48,396 nt of DNA from an uncultured Bacteroidota bacterium. GTDB lineage: Bacteria; Bacteroidota; Bacteroidia; Chitinophagales; Chitinophagaceae. The stretch spans positions 1 through 48,396 of the forward strand of contig CAIRTW010000191.1 of NCBI GenBank assembly GCA_903881585.1, read 5' to 3'. Position numbers and translations under genes: made by a program. The notes under the pieces were generated by a model. That model did not search any database. It was not told where the DNA came from and saw only the letters and a program-made list of their open reading frames with translations. This document shows, piece after piece, positions 34,082-42,503 of this stretch (the stretch's first letter is position 1; every line of letters begins with the position of its first letter).

Positions 34082-36052
34082 ATGAAGAAACTTATATTAC
34101 TCCTGGCAGCAGCCTATGGCACTGTTCCGGCAATAGCCCAGGAGTCCCGGCACAATTACCATGCAGATAGCCTTTTATCAAGATGGGTGATCGATGTAAA
34201 CCTTCTCGGAGGCGGAGCCAGCCAAACGTTTACCTCGGCGAATACAAATGCTAACTACCCGAATTCGCTGAATACTAATACGGGCCAGCTGAAATACAGG
34301 AATGGTTATTCCTTTGGCGGAGACGCACAGTTGGGCTTCTTCTTCGGCAAGAAACGCCATTTCGGGATCGGGGCTGGTATAATGTATATGCAGCAGAATG
34401 GAGATGCCATCCTCAACAACTATCATACAGAATATCAGGCTACTGATGGCGCAGGTAACATTTACCGCCAGGTAGTAACAGGCGATGATGTAAGAGAGCA
34501 AGTGATCTCTACAAACATCAATGTACCCCTGGTACTGAAGTACAAAAACCGTTTCTCCAAACATTGGGGCTTTACAGCCGACGCAGGAGCATTGTTCAAC
34601 CTGCAAATGAAGAACGCATATACCACTTATGCCAATTTTGATTATGGGGCTATTTACAAATTTGTTCAGAACGCTGATGGCGGTACAACATCTGTATATG
34701 ACAATGCTCCGGTAGCATCATCAAATGACTGGTTTATCACCAAGGGCGAATTCCTGAAAAACAACCCTAACGGTAATTACCAGGCATATGTTGATGCAAA
34801 ACGTGCGCTCGGCTATAATGTTGGTGATGGTGTGAACCCCGGCACGCGTACAGGCAATACATCTTACACAACGGGCTCGGTAGGGTTTATATTACAGCCG
34901 TCATTCGCCTACTACCTGTCGGATAATGTAGCGCTGAACTTTGGTGTGTATTATATGTTTCAGCCATTTAAGAATAACGCCCAGAGCGGTTACCGCCTCA
35001 CAGATGGCATGGGTACGTACAGTTCCTCAATGAACAATGTTACGGCAAGCGTTAACCAGCAATACGGTATCAATCTTGGTGTTCGTTTCCTTTTTGGGAA
35101 AAAACAAGCGCCGCTGGTTATCACATCTGCCGACCGGTTTGCACCTACGCAATGTGGTTTGTGCGATGGCAGTATCATGCTGCATGGCTTAACCCCTAAC
35201 CAGCCAGTAACAGTTGACTATAGCCTGAATGGTGCGCAGCCAACAGAGTATACTGCAACCGTGCAGCCAGACGGTGCAGTGAAAATAGCTAACTTGTGTG
35301 CAGGGAATTATACAGGTGTTACCGCAAAAATAAAGAGGAAAAAAGCAGCGACTGCTGATATTATGATCGCTGCCCCGGTAATGACGATTTCCAATATAAG
35401 CCCGGTAAACCCTACGGTGAAAGGCACATGCGATGGTTCTGCTACATTCAATGGTCTTTATGCAGGCAAGAATGTTACTGTTAATTTCAACAGGGATGGT
35501 GCAGCGCAACCTGCTTTTGCTGGTGTTGTAAGCGCTAATAATTCAGTAAACCTTACCGGCCTGTGCGAAGGAACATACACGAATATAGTAGCTACCATAG
35601 GCAGCTGCACGGCCAACGGTAAAGATTTTACCTTAACTGCACCCACACCGGTGGAAGCACCAAAGCCATTGCCTGAGACTGATGCTACCACTACTATAAC
35701 GAGGACACGCAACGGCGAGAACATTTCAGCGCCTATACTGTTTGACTTTGACAAATCCACTATTCATAAAAACTCTTATGCAGAGCTGAATGAAGCGGCG
35801 AGGGAAATGAAGAAGGACAAAAAATCGACTATTACCATAGATGCCTATACAGATAAGATAGGCACAAAAGAATACAACCAGGCGTTGTCTGTAAGGCGTG
35901 CTGAAGCTGTAAAAGACTACCTCACTAAAAAGGGCATCAACCCGCACAGGTTGAAAATAAAAGGCTTTGGCGAAAAGTACCCCGTAGCGCCCAACAACAC
36001 TGCAGAGGGCAGGGCTGAAGACAGGCGTGCTACAATGGAAATAAAGAAATAG
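34082..36052 (+). CDS. OmpA-family outer-membrane protein with beta-barrel and SprB-like modules
   Basis: 656 aa. A signal peptide (LILLLAAAYGTVPAIAQ) precedes an outer-membrane beta-barrel (about 35-340: GYSFGGDAQLGFFFGKKRHFGIGAG, YYLSDNVALNFGVYYMF, INLGVRFLFGKK). Two similar ~85-residue modules follow (ADRFAPTQCGLCDGSIMLHGL and NPTVKGTCDGSATFNGL), reminiscent of SprB-type repeats of gliding Bacteroidota. An OmpA C-terminal domain (about 550-656) binds peptidoglycan through TDKIGTKEYNQALSVRRAEAV (conserved Asp and Arg). It starts 48 bp after the ice-binding gene with no terminator between, so the two are probably co-transcribed. An anchoring role for the secreted partner is an inference. Confidence 0.88.
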   Translation: MKKLILLLAAAYGTVPAIAQESRHNYHADSLLSRWVIDVNLLGGGASQTFTSANTNANYPNSLNTNTGQLKYRNGYSFGGDAQLGFFFGKKRHFGIGAGIMYMQQNGDAILNNYHTEYQATDGAGNIYRQVVTGDDVREQVISTNINVPLVLKYKNRFSKHWGFTADAGALFNLQMKNAYTTYANFDYGAIYKFVQNADGGTTSVYDNAPVASSNDWFITKGEFLKNNPNGNYQAYVDAKRALGYNVGDGVNPGTRTGNTSYTTGSVGFILQPSFAYYLSDNVALNFGVYYMFQPFKNNAQSGYRLTDGMGTYSSSMNNVTASVNQQYGINLGVRFLFGKKQAPLVITSADRFAPTQCGLCDGSIMLHGLTPNQPVTVDYSLNGAQPTEYTATVQPDGAVKIANLCAGNYTGVTAKIKRKKAATADIMIAAPVMTISNISPVNPTVKGTCDGSATFNGLYAGKNVTVNFNRDGAAQPAFAGVVSANNSVNLTGLCEGTYTNIVATIGSCTANGKDFTLTAPTPVEAPKPLPETDATTTITRTRNGENISAPILFDFDKSTIHKNSYAELNEAAREMKKDKKSTITIDAYTDKIGTKEYNQALSVRRAEAVKDYLTKKGINPHRLKIKGFGEKYPVAPNNTAEGRAEDRRATMEIKK

Positions 36053-36093
36053 CAGAGAGCAGGAAAGTTGAGCACCAAAACAAAATACAGTAA

Positions 36094-36126
36094 GTAGCCC
36101 CTTGAGCAATCGGGGGCTACATTTTT
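36094..36126 (+). terminator. Terminator of the ice-binding/OmpA operon
   Basis: Perfect arms GTAGCCCC (36094-36101) and GGGGCTAC (36113-36120) are followed by ATTTTTT. Confidence 0.85.
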
Positions 36127-36199
36127 TACTGAAGGTGTTATTGTCCAGCATTCGATCTAAAGAAATATCGCAAAACAAGAATAGAATGAACTTTGGAGA

Positions 36200-37390
36200 C
36201 TATTCCCGTACAACTGAAGGAGCCCGGAAAAATATCAACCCTAACATCATGATGAGGCTGGTAGTGACAACCACAAAAAAAAGTACTCCAACATTGAAAC
36301 TGCTCATCGTTTTTTCTGCAGGGATGTTATAGAAAAGCAGAATGGTGACCAGGCCCCTGGGCATTAAAAAAAGCTCAGGCAATAGATTAGCGCGCAACAC
36401 GAACCGCAGGTATAGAAACCGCACGATGAATAAAATGCCAACGATCAGAGAGCCCAGCAATATAACCTCAGGATTTATCAACAGGGCGGCATTTATTGTG
36501 TAGCCGAACAGAATAAAAAAGAAAGTGCGTATAAGGAAGGATGTTTCCGCAGTAATGGACCGCATCAGGTTCAGAATGTCGTCCATATAAGTCTGCGTGG
36601 CCATGCCGCTGAACTTACCACGAAACAACAACCGGCTGTTATTCATCAGCAGACCAAAGACCAGGATTATCAACAGAGATGGTATCTTGATCAGCTCGCC
36701 AGATGTGTAAACCAACGCCAGAATAGCGAAGATCAAAAAGAATTTAAGGTTTGCTTTTATCCGGGTCAGCATATATATCAGCAGCAAAGAAGCCAATGCA
36801 GAGATAACCACTGCCATCAAAATGTTCCCCGAAAATATCCCGATCGATTTGATACTCAGCATATCGTCCATCAATACATAATTAAAAACCAGGATCCCGA
36901 TAATGTCAGAGATAGATGACTCGTAAATAATGAATTCTTTTTTTAGTTCCGGCAGATGAGCAGTGCTCGGAATAACAATTGCGCTGCTTATCACACTCAT
37001 CGGGACCGCATACAAGAGTGCGAAATGGAGCGGCTCGCCCAGCCAATAATGCAGCAGGTAGGCTATGCTAACGGCGGAAACAAAGAAAACAACGGTAGCA
37101 GAGAGGGAGGAATCCCTGATAAGTTATAGCTTTTTTCTGCTCAGCGTCAGGTCCATAGCCGCTTCGAGTACTATCATAATAAGGCCAATAGCGCCAAGGG
37201 TTCTCACCAGCTTCTCTACGTCTTGCTCCACATATCCGTAATATTTCGATAAATATTTAACACCTATACCCGTGGCTATCAGCAGCAAAACTGCGGGGAT
37301 ACGGGTAACAGAGCTGATCATGTTGAAAATATAGCTGAGAATGACTACACAGCTGAGCAGGATAATAATGATATGGGATGATATATGCAT
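36200..37390 (-). pseudogene. Cation/proton antiporter (CPA family) interrupted by one in-frame TAA
   Basis: A start at 37390 (MHISSHIIIILLSCVVILSY) gives 88 residues ending TLSRKKL before TAA at 37124-37126. The same frame then continues without a break through LIRDSSLSATVVFFVSAVSIAY to the next ATG at 37015 and on to 36200. The joined product (~396 aa) has about 12 membrane segments typical of the Na+/H+ exchanger fold, including MSVISSAIVIPS and the conserved acidic helix ESSISDIIGILVFNYV. The short piece covers only the first helices, so neither half should transport alone. The 3' part could in principle start at 37015 but would lack them. The lack of further decay suggests a recent mutation or a base error. 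Confidence 0.75.
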
Positions 37391-37438
37391 TACGTTGAAA
37401 GTACAAAATAATAAGGAAGTCTACAGATGCACTAAACA

Positions 37439-37468
37439 AAAAAGGAACGACCGAAGCCATTCCTTTTT
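37439..37468. terminator. Terminator downstream of rpoD
   Basis: Arms AAAAAGGAA (37439-37447) and TTCCTTTTT (37460-37468). Placed 23 bp past the rpoD stop on the - strand. Confidence 0.75.
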
Positions 37469-37490
37469 CATTATTTATCCTTTTAACCAA

Positions 37491-38348
37491 TTACCCTAAA
37501 TATACCTTCAGTGCATTGCTGTAGCGGGCCTTTTGCAGGCGCTTGATAGCGCGCTCTTTGATCTGGCGGATACGCTCCTTGGTAAGGTCGTATTTCTCAC
37601 CTATTTCCTCAATGCTTGGCCCTTGGTCGCCTTCCAGTCCGAAGTAGGCTGCAAGTATCTCGGCTTCGCGCTGGCTGAGCGATTTCAGGATGCGGCGTAT
37701 CTCGTTTCGCAGAGAGTCCTTCATCACATCATCATCTGTATCGCTGCTGCCGGGGAGAAGGTCGCCCATGGCTACGTCTTCTGCCTCATGCACGGGGGCA
37801 TCAAGCGAGGTGTGGCGGGTGTTGCTGGTGAATATGTTCGTCACTTCCGTTTCGCTCATATCCAGTATGTCTGCCAGTTCTTCGGTAGAAGGTTCGCGCT
37901 CGTTCTCCTGCTCGAAGGCAATGAACGCTTTGTTGGCCTTGTTGTAAGTACCTATTTTATTCTGTGGCAGACGCACAAGACGGCCCTGCTCGGCAAGCGC
38001 CTGCAGTATCGACTGGCGTATCCACCAAACGGCATAAGATATAAATTTGAAGCCCTTGGTTTCATCAAACCGCTGTGCAGCCTTGATGAGCCCGAGGTTG
38101 CCCTCGTTAATAAGGTCACTGAGCGATAAGCCCTGGTGCTGGTACTGTTTGGCCACAGAAACCACGAAACGGAGATTCGATTTAACTAACTTCTCCAGCG
38201 CACGCTGGTCGCCCATGTGTATCTTCTGGGCGAGGGTAGTCTCTTCCTCAGGCGTTATCATCGAAATTTTGCTGATCTCCTGCAAATACTTTTCAACTGC
38301 CTGCGAATCGCGATTCGTAATCTGGGTAGCAATTTTTAATTGCCTCAT
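37491..38348 (-). CDS. rpoD: Primary RNA polymerase sigma factor (RpoD/SigA)
   Basis: 285 aa, the compact Bacteroidota form without region 1.1. Region 1.2 begins DSQAVEKYLQEISKISMITPEEE. Region 2 has NLRFVVSVAKQY, LIKAAQRFDETKGFKFISYAVWWIRQSI (promoter melting and -10 recognition). Region 3 is QENEREPSTEELADIL, and region 4 ends with EIGEKYDLTKERIRQIKERAIKRLQ for -35 contact. It directs housekeeping transcription at the TTTG/TAnnTTTG promoters found across the window. It is a single gene with its own terminator. Confidence 0.96.
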   Translation of the reverse strand: MRQLKIATQITNRDSQAVEKYLQEISKISMITPEEETTLAQKIHMGDQRALEKLVKSNLRFVVSVAKQYQHQGLSLSDLINEGNLGLIKAAQRFDETKGFKFISYAVWWIRQSILQALAEQGRLVRLPQNKIGTYNKANKAFIAFEQENEREPSTEELADILDMSETEVTNIFTSNTRHTSLDAPVHEAEDVAMGDLLPGSSDTDDDVMKDSLRNEIRRILKSLSQREAEILAAYFGLEGDQGPSIEEIGEKYDLTKERIRQIKERAIKRLQKARYSNALKVYLG

Positions 38349-38622
38349 AGAAAAAACATTATTTTTTAAAAACTATTAATAAAGGCAGGTATTTGTGAAT
38401 TTATTTCTCAAAATGCCTGTACATACATACGCACAAATTACGTTCCACAGTTTGATAAAATCTATTAACAAATTGTAACTCCCCGGTCCTATTTTAATGA
38501 GAAACGCTGTAGTATGTCGTTTCAGGGGTTATGATAATTAATTATACCCCTATAATTTTAAGACGTTCTGCCCTCACTAACGTTTAATGCGCTGCAAAAT
38601 TATACCAATATGCCAAAAATGC
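38349..38622. other. Divergent intergenic region between rpoD and gcdH
   Basis: A/T-rich, no credible gene. It must hold the rpoD promoter, but I found no exact TAnnTTTG on the - strand. An imperfect inverted repeat GGCAGGTATTT / AAATGCCTG (about 38382-38419) lies near the rpoD start and may be regulatory. Confidence 0.45.
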
Positions 38623-38630
38623 TACCTTTG
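38623..38630 (+). promoter_or_regulatory. Putative -7 element of the glutaryl-CoA dehydrogenase gene
   Basis: TACCTTTG, an exact match to TAnnTTTG and identical to the yidC box, ends 31 nt before the ATG. Confidence 0.55.
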
Positions 38631-38661
38631 CGCCACATTTTCACCCCAACTTTAACAAAAT

Positions 38662-39840
38662 ATGGAAAAGGATTTATATCAAGCACCCGATTATTTTCTC
38701 GTAGATGAACTTTTGACAGATGAGCATAAACTGATAAGAGATGCGGTGAGGGCTTACGTTAAGAAAGAAATATCGCCCATAATAGAGGATTATGCCCAAA
38801 AGGCAGAGTTTCCGAAACAGATAATCAAGGGCATGGGAGATTTGGGATGTTTCGGCCCATTTGTTCCCCAGAAATATGGTGGCGCGGGTCTCGACTACAT
38901 TTCTTACGGCATTATGATGCAGGAACTGGAGCGCGGCGATTCGGGTGTCCGGTCAACGGCATCTGTGCAAGGCTCATTGGTGATGTTCCCGATATACAAA
39001 TTCGGCAGTGAGGAGCAGAAAATGAAGTATCTGCCAAAACTGGCAACAGGGGAGTGGATGGGCTGCTTCGGACTGACAGAGCCGGACCATGGCTCTAACC
39101 CAGCCGGTATGCTCACCAATTATAAAGATGCGGGCGACCATGTAATACTGAATGGCTCTAAAATGTGGATATCCAATGCCCCCTTCGCAGATATTGCGGT
39201 GGTGTGGGCAAAGGACGAAGCAGGCGAGATACGCGGCATGGTCGTAGAGCGGGGCATGGAAGGTTTCTCAACTCCCGAAACACACGGCAAATGGTCGCTA
39301 CGGGCATCAGCTACCGGTGAACTGGTGTTTGACAATGTAAAGGTTCCCAAAGAGAATATTTTCCCAACCATTAAAGGACTTAAAGGCCCGCTTACCTGCC
39401 TCTCCAGCGCACGTTACGGCATAGCCTGGGGTGCTCTTGGTTGTGCTATGGATTGTTATGATACTGCGCTGCGCTACGCAAAGCAGCGTGTGCAATTTGG
39501 CAGGCCGATAGCCGGTTTCCAGCTTACACAGAAGAAGCTGGCGGAGATGATCACAGAGATCACCAAGAGCCAACTGCTGAACTGGCGCCTGGGCGTGCTG
39601 CGCAATGAAGACCGCGCCACACCTGCACAAATATCTATGGCAAAACGCAATAGCTGTGACATAGCCCTGAAGGTGAGCCGCGAAGCCCGCCAGATACTGG
39701 GCGGCATGGGCATCACCGGTGAGTTCAGCATTATGCGTCACATGATGAACCTTGAGTCGGTAGTTACTTATGAAGGCACCCATGATATACACCTGCTCAT
39801 TACAGGAATGGATGTGACGGGGTTGAATGCGTTTCAGTAA
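38662..39840 (+). CDS. gcdH: Glutaryl-CoA dehydrogenase-like acyl-CoA dehydrogenase
   Basis: 392 aa with the complete acyl-CoA dehydrogenase fold: N-terminal helical domain, FAD-binding beta domain (GCFGLTEPDHGSNPAGM, then KMWISNAPFADIAVVWAK) and C-terminal helices. Features point to glutaryl-CoA dehydrogenase: the SVQGSLVMFPIYKFGSEEQK block, WSLRASATGELVFDNV, and the catalytic base Glu371 in VTYEGTHDIHLLI at the position used by GCD. It would oxidise and decarboxylate glutaryl-CoA to crotonyl-CoA in lysine/tryptophan breakdown and pass electrons to ETF. No other gene of that pathway is in the window, so the substrate call is from similarity alone. Confidence 0.88.
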   Translation: MEKDLYQAPDYFLVDELLTDEHKLIRDAVRAYVKKEISPIIEDYAQKAEFPKQIIKGMGDLGCFGPFVPQKYGGAGLDYISYGIMMQELERGDSGVRSTASVQGSLVMFPIYKFGSEEQKMKYLPKLATGEWMGCFGLTEPDHGSNPAGMLTNYKDAGDHVILNGSKMWISNAPFADIAVVWAKDEAGEIRGMVVERGMEGFSTPETHGKWSLRASATGELVFDNVKVPKENIFPTIKGLKGPLTCLSSARYGIAWGALGCAMDCYDTALRYAKQRVQFGRPIAGFQLTQKKLAEMITEITKSQLLNWRLGVLRNEDRATPAQISMAKRNSCDIALKVSREARQILGGMGITGEFSIMRHMMNLESVVTYEGTHDIHLLITGMDVTGLNAFQ

Positions 39841-39891
39841 TAGCTTCCAGCGGGGTCAGATCATTCAAATAATTAATCAGATTGAAGAAAT

Positions 39892-40200
39892 ATGTCTACT
39901 GAGAATGCAACATTTAAAGTACGCAACCGTGTTGTGGAAATAAAATGGGTTTCGCAATACTGCGACCACATTTTAGATAATCATATGGTCAGGAGCAAAG
40001 ACCATGATCTTAGATTTTTGCAAATATCCAAACTATTAAAAACGTGCAAATACTTTGAACATGATGCGGGCCGTATATGGTACGGATACAATGAAATAAA
40101 TGATATAAAATATAAGGTTGTTTTCATTTTAACAGTTAAATTTGCAGTAGTAAAAACCTGTTATCGCTATGGTTACGAAAAAGATCGAGAAAAAAGATAA
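39892..40200 (+). CDS. Small hypothetical protein, first of an overlapping pair
   Basis: 102 aa, no signal peptide. The pattern HILDNHMVRSKDHDLRFLQISKLLKTCKYFEHDAGRIWYGY followed by a beta hairpin KYKVVFILTVKFAVVKTCYRYGYE resembles the compact helix-plus-sheet layout of RelE/BrnT/DUF4258-type small toxins, but I cannot assign a family. It overlaps the next gene by 32 nt. If it is a toxin, the next product would be the antitoxin. A lineage-specific pair of another kind is equally possible. Confidence 0.6.
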   Translation: MSTENATFKVRNRVVEIKWVSQYCDHILDNHMVRSKDHDLRFLQISKLLKTCKYFEHDAGRIWYGYNEINDIKYKVVFILTVKFAVVKTCYRYGYEKDREKR

Positions 40201-40390
40201 GTATGCTGATTACCGATACAAGATCGTGACGCCGGAAGAGTTGCGCGAGGCTAAATGGCTGATCGAGCAGGGTGATTATAAGGATATGGACGATTATATT
40301 GACCGTATAACCCGTATTGAGATCAGGGTGATGAAACGTGCTGATGCTGAGAAAAAGAAAAAAAAACATAAGCAGAAGTTTAGTTGTTAA
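40169..40390 (+). CDS. Small charged hypothetical protein, second of an overlapping pair
   Basis: 73 aa: MVTKKIEKKDKYADYRYKIV, TPEELREAKWLIEQGDYKDMDDYIDRITRIEIRVMKRAD and a run of lysines at the C-terminus. Predicted mostly helical and soluble. The 32-nt overlap with the upstream gene implies co-translation, and a clean terminator follows. Antitoxin-like size and charge; family unknown. Confidence 0.6.
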   Translation: MVTKKIEKKDKYADYRYKIVTPEELREAKWLIEQGDYKDMDDYIDRITRIEIRVMKRADAEKKKKKHKQKFSC

Positions 40391-40446
40391 AAAAAGTAAG
40401 GCCGCATAAATAGTCTGTTCATTTTCTCGTCTAGCAGGGTTATTTT

Positions 40447-40476
40447 AAAATCAGTATTTATACTGATTTTTTTTAT
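40447..40476 (+). terminator. Terminator after the overlapping pair
   Basis: Perfect 10-bp arms AAAATCAGTA (40447-40456) and TACTGATTTT (40461-40470) are followed by more T. Confidence 0.85.
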
Positions 40477-40512
40477 AGGAGGTGTTTTGTACTTTACCCA
40501 AAAATTATCTTT

Positions 40513-42396
40513 GTGAAAAAATTATTGCTTGCTGTCCTATTTTTTCCGTTTCTATCGATTGGCCAGATCATCACAACTATAGCGGGCAATGGCACACCGG
40601 TGCACGGTGGAGATGGGGGGCCTGCCACAGCAGCGGGAATCGAAGGTCCGGCGTTTCCGGCCTTTGATATTAATGGAAATCTTTATTTTGCTGAAAATTT
40701 ACATAATACAATCAGCAGAATTTCTACTACTGGTATCATTACCACATATGCCGGAAACACGGTCGCTGGCTATAGTGGAGATGGCGGACCTGCCACTGCC
40801 GCCCAATTGAATAACCCGGTGGCCATAGCTGTTTATGTCAATAGAGTAGCGGCCAAAAGCTACATATATATATCCGATGAGGGCGGCCAGAGGATTCGCA
40901 AAGTTGATGTTATAACGGGCATTATATCCACATTTGCGGGAACCGGGGTGGCAGGCTATAGTGGAGACGGTGGGCCTGCAACTAATGCCAAGATGTTCCA
41001 ACCATTCGGTATCGCGTGTGATACTGTGGGAAATGTTTACTTTGCGGACTATTATAATTACAGGATCCGTAAAATTGACACTTTCGGTATTATTTCCTTA
41101 TTTGCAGGGAACGGCGTGGCAGGATATGCGGGGGATGGGGGACCTGCAACGGCAGCCTCAATTTATCCGGTTGGTATTGCTGTTGATAAACATAACAATG
41201 TGTATTTTGGAGGACCTGAAAATGTAATTCGTAAAATAAATTCAGTTACAGGTATCATTTCAACTATTGCCGGCGTGGGAACCGCAGGTTTTAGCGGCGA
41301 CGGAGGACCAGCCACTGCTGCACAATTGAATCATCCTGAATCTGTGGTTGTGGATCGAGAGGGAAATGTTTACTTGAGCGACAATGACAATCACAGGGTC
41401 CGCAAAATTGATACTGTTGGCACCATAACAACGGCTGCAGGTAATGGTGTTCCCTTTTTTGCTGGCGATAATGGCCCAGCCACTGCCGCGGAACTTTATA
41501 TTCCAGAAGGGATTGCATTGGATGGTTGTGGGAATTTGTATATTGCAGACGATGAAGAAATGCGCATCCGCAAAGTCACTTTTAACCCCGAGGGCATACC
41601 GTCCGTAAGCATATCGGCCGCGCCGGGGGACACTGTGTGCATCGGCACACCTGTTATTTATACTGCCTCTGTCACAGCTAGCAGTACTTTTGAATACCAA
41701 TGGTTTGTAAATGGGATATTAACAAGTTCCACAAGTAGTACATATACTTATACACCTGTAAGTGGCGATTCGATAAGTTGTGTGTTTGTGGGCACGAGTA
41801 CCTGTAGTAACCAAACTTCAATCTGCAGCAGTAATATAATTTACATGCTCATCGACACATTTGTCAACTCTTCCATTTCTTTGAATGCATTTCCAACAGC
41901 CTCGGTTGGAGCAATAGTTACGATTAATGCTGTGGTTGCAAATGCTGGGAGCAGCTATAATATTAAATGGTTTAATAGGGGAGTGTTATTCAATACCACA
42001 TCTATCTCAAGTGTTAACTATATCAAAGCAGCAGGTACAGACAGCATTACAGCCACTATAGTGCCATTGTCATCATGCTATGATAGCAGCATGTCTGCAA
42101 TAGTGACGGTTGCAGCATCTACTACCGGTATTAATATGGTCGTGACCCAACCATCAATATTTCTCTACCCCAATCCCGCCACCACATCCCTCACGATCAC
42201 CTCTGCCGATAAAATTACCCATATAACCATCACCAATCTTTTAGGGCAAACGGTTTACAGTTCTCAGTTTGCAGTCGGCAGCCTGCCTGCCGGACAGGCA
42301 GGTTTGCTGGCCAGCATTGATGTTGCTTCTTTTCCTGCTGGTATGTATTTTGTGAGGGTTAATGATAACGTGGTGAGGAAGTTTGCGAAGGAGTAA
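40513..42396 (+). CDS. NHL-repeat beta-propeller T9SS protein
   Basis: 627 aa with a GTG start and signal peptide (MKKLLLAVLFFPFLSIGQ). Six consecutive NHL-type repeats (about 18-365) follow, each with the block AGxGxxGYxGDGGPATxAxL, GIAxDxxGNVYxxDxxNxRIRKI. Six blades should close one propeller, a protein- or ligand-binding disc. One or two Ig/PKD-like domains follow (about 370-540). The C-terminus is a T9SS type A sorting domain (LYPNPATTSLTI, NLLGQTVYSS, PAGMYFVRV). A TATCTTTG box at 40506-40513 overlaps the start codon and is probably coincidental. The sorting domain contains a 21-bp palindromic insert. Confidence 0.88.
   Translation: MKKLLLAVLFFPFLSIGQIITTIAGNGTPVHGGDGGPATAAGIEGPAFPAFDINGNLYFAENLHNTISRISTTGIITTYAGNTVAGYSGDGGPATAAQLNNPVAIAVYVNRVAAKSYIYISDEGGQRIRKVDVITGIISTFAGTGVAGYSGDGGPATNAKMFQPFGIACDTVGNVYFADYYNYRIRKIDTFGIISLFAGNGVAGYAGDGGPATAASIYPVGIAVDKHNNVYFGGPENVIRKINSVTGIISTIAGVGTAGFSGDGGPATAAQLNHPESVVVDREGNVYLSDNDNHRVRKIDTVGTITTAAGNGVPFFAGDNGPATAAELYIPEGIALDGCGNLYIADDEEMRIRKVTFNPEGIPSVSISAAPGDTVCIGTPVIYTASVTASSTFEYQWFVNGILTSSTSSTYTYTPVSGDSISCVFVGTSTCSNQTSICSSNIIYMLIDTFVNSSISLNAFPTASVGAIVTINAVVANAGSSYNIKWFNRGVLFNTTSISSVNYIKAAGTDSITATIVPLSSCYDSSMSAIVTVAASTTGINMVVTQPSIFLYPNPATTSLTITSADKITHITITNLLGQTVYSSQFAVGSLPAGQAGLLASIDVASFPAGMYFVRVNDNVVRKFAKE
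42282..42302 (+). repeat. Palindromic repeat inside the NHL-protein gene
   Basis: CCTGCCTG (42282-42289) and CAGGCAGG (42295-42302) enclose CCGGA. It codes LPAGQAG between two strands of the sorting domain (VGS-LPAGQAG-LLASID). The family usually has a short turn here, so the palindrome looks inserted in frame. Confidence 0.7.
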
Positions 42397-42402
42397 CGTA
42401 GT

Positions 42403-42446
42403 AGGTGTCCCATCCCGATGGCTATCGGGACAAGTGTGGGACACCT
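42403..42446. repeat. Nested intergenic palindrome
   Basis: Outer arms AGGTGTCCCA (42403-42412) and TGGGACACCT (42437-42446). Inner arms TCCCGAT (42413-42419) and ATCGGGA (42424-42430), with a CAAGTG bulge. The inner unit also occurs at 11315-11335 inside structured repeat copy B. It may end the NHL gene, but no T-run follows. Confidence 0.75.
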
Positions 42447-42503
42447 ATGTATTCATGCCAGTTAATAATAGGTTACCTTCGCGGCAACTTTATTGCGATC
42501 CAT

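Noticed and set aside
40506-40513. TATCTTTG as the true promoter of the NHL-protein gene
   Set aside because: It ends on the first base of the GTG start, so a transcript from it would lack the start codon unless the real start lies further in, and the signal peptide supports the GTG.
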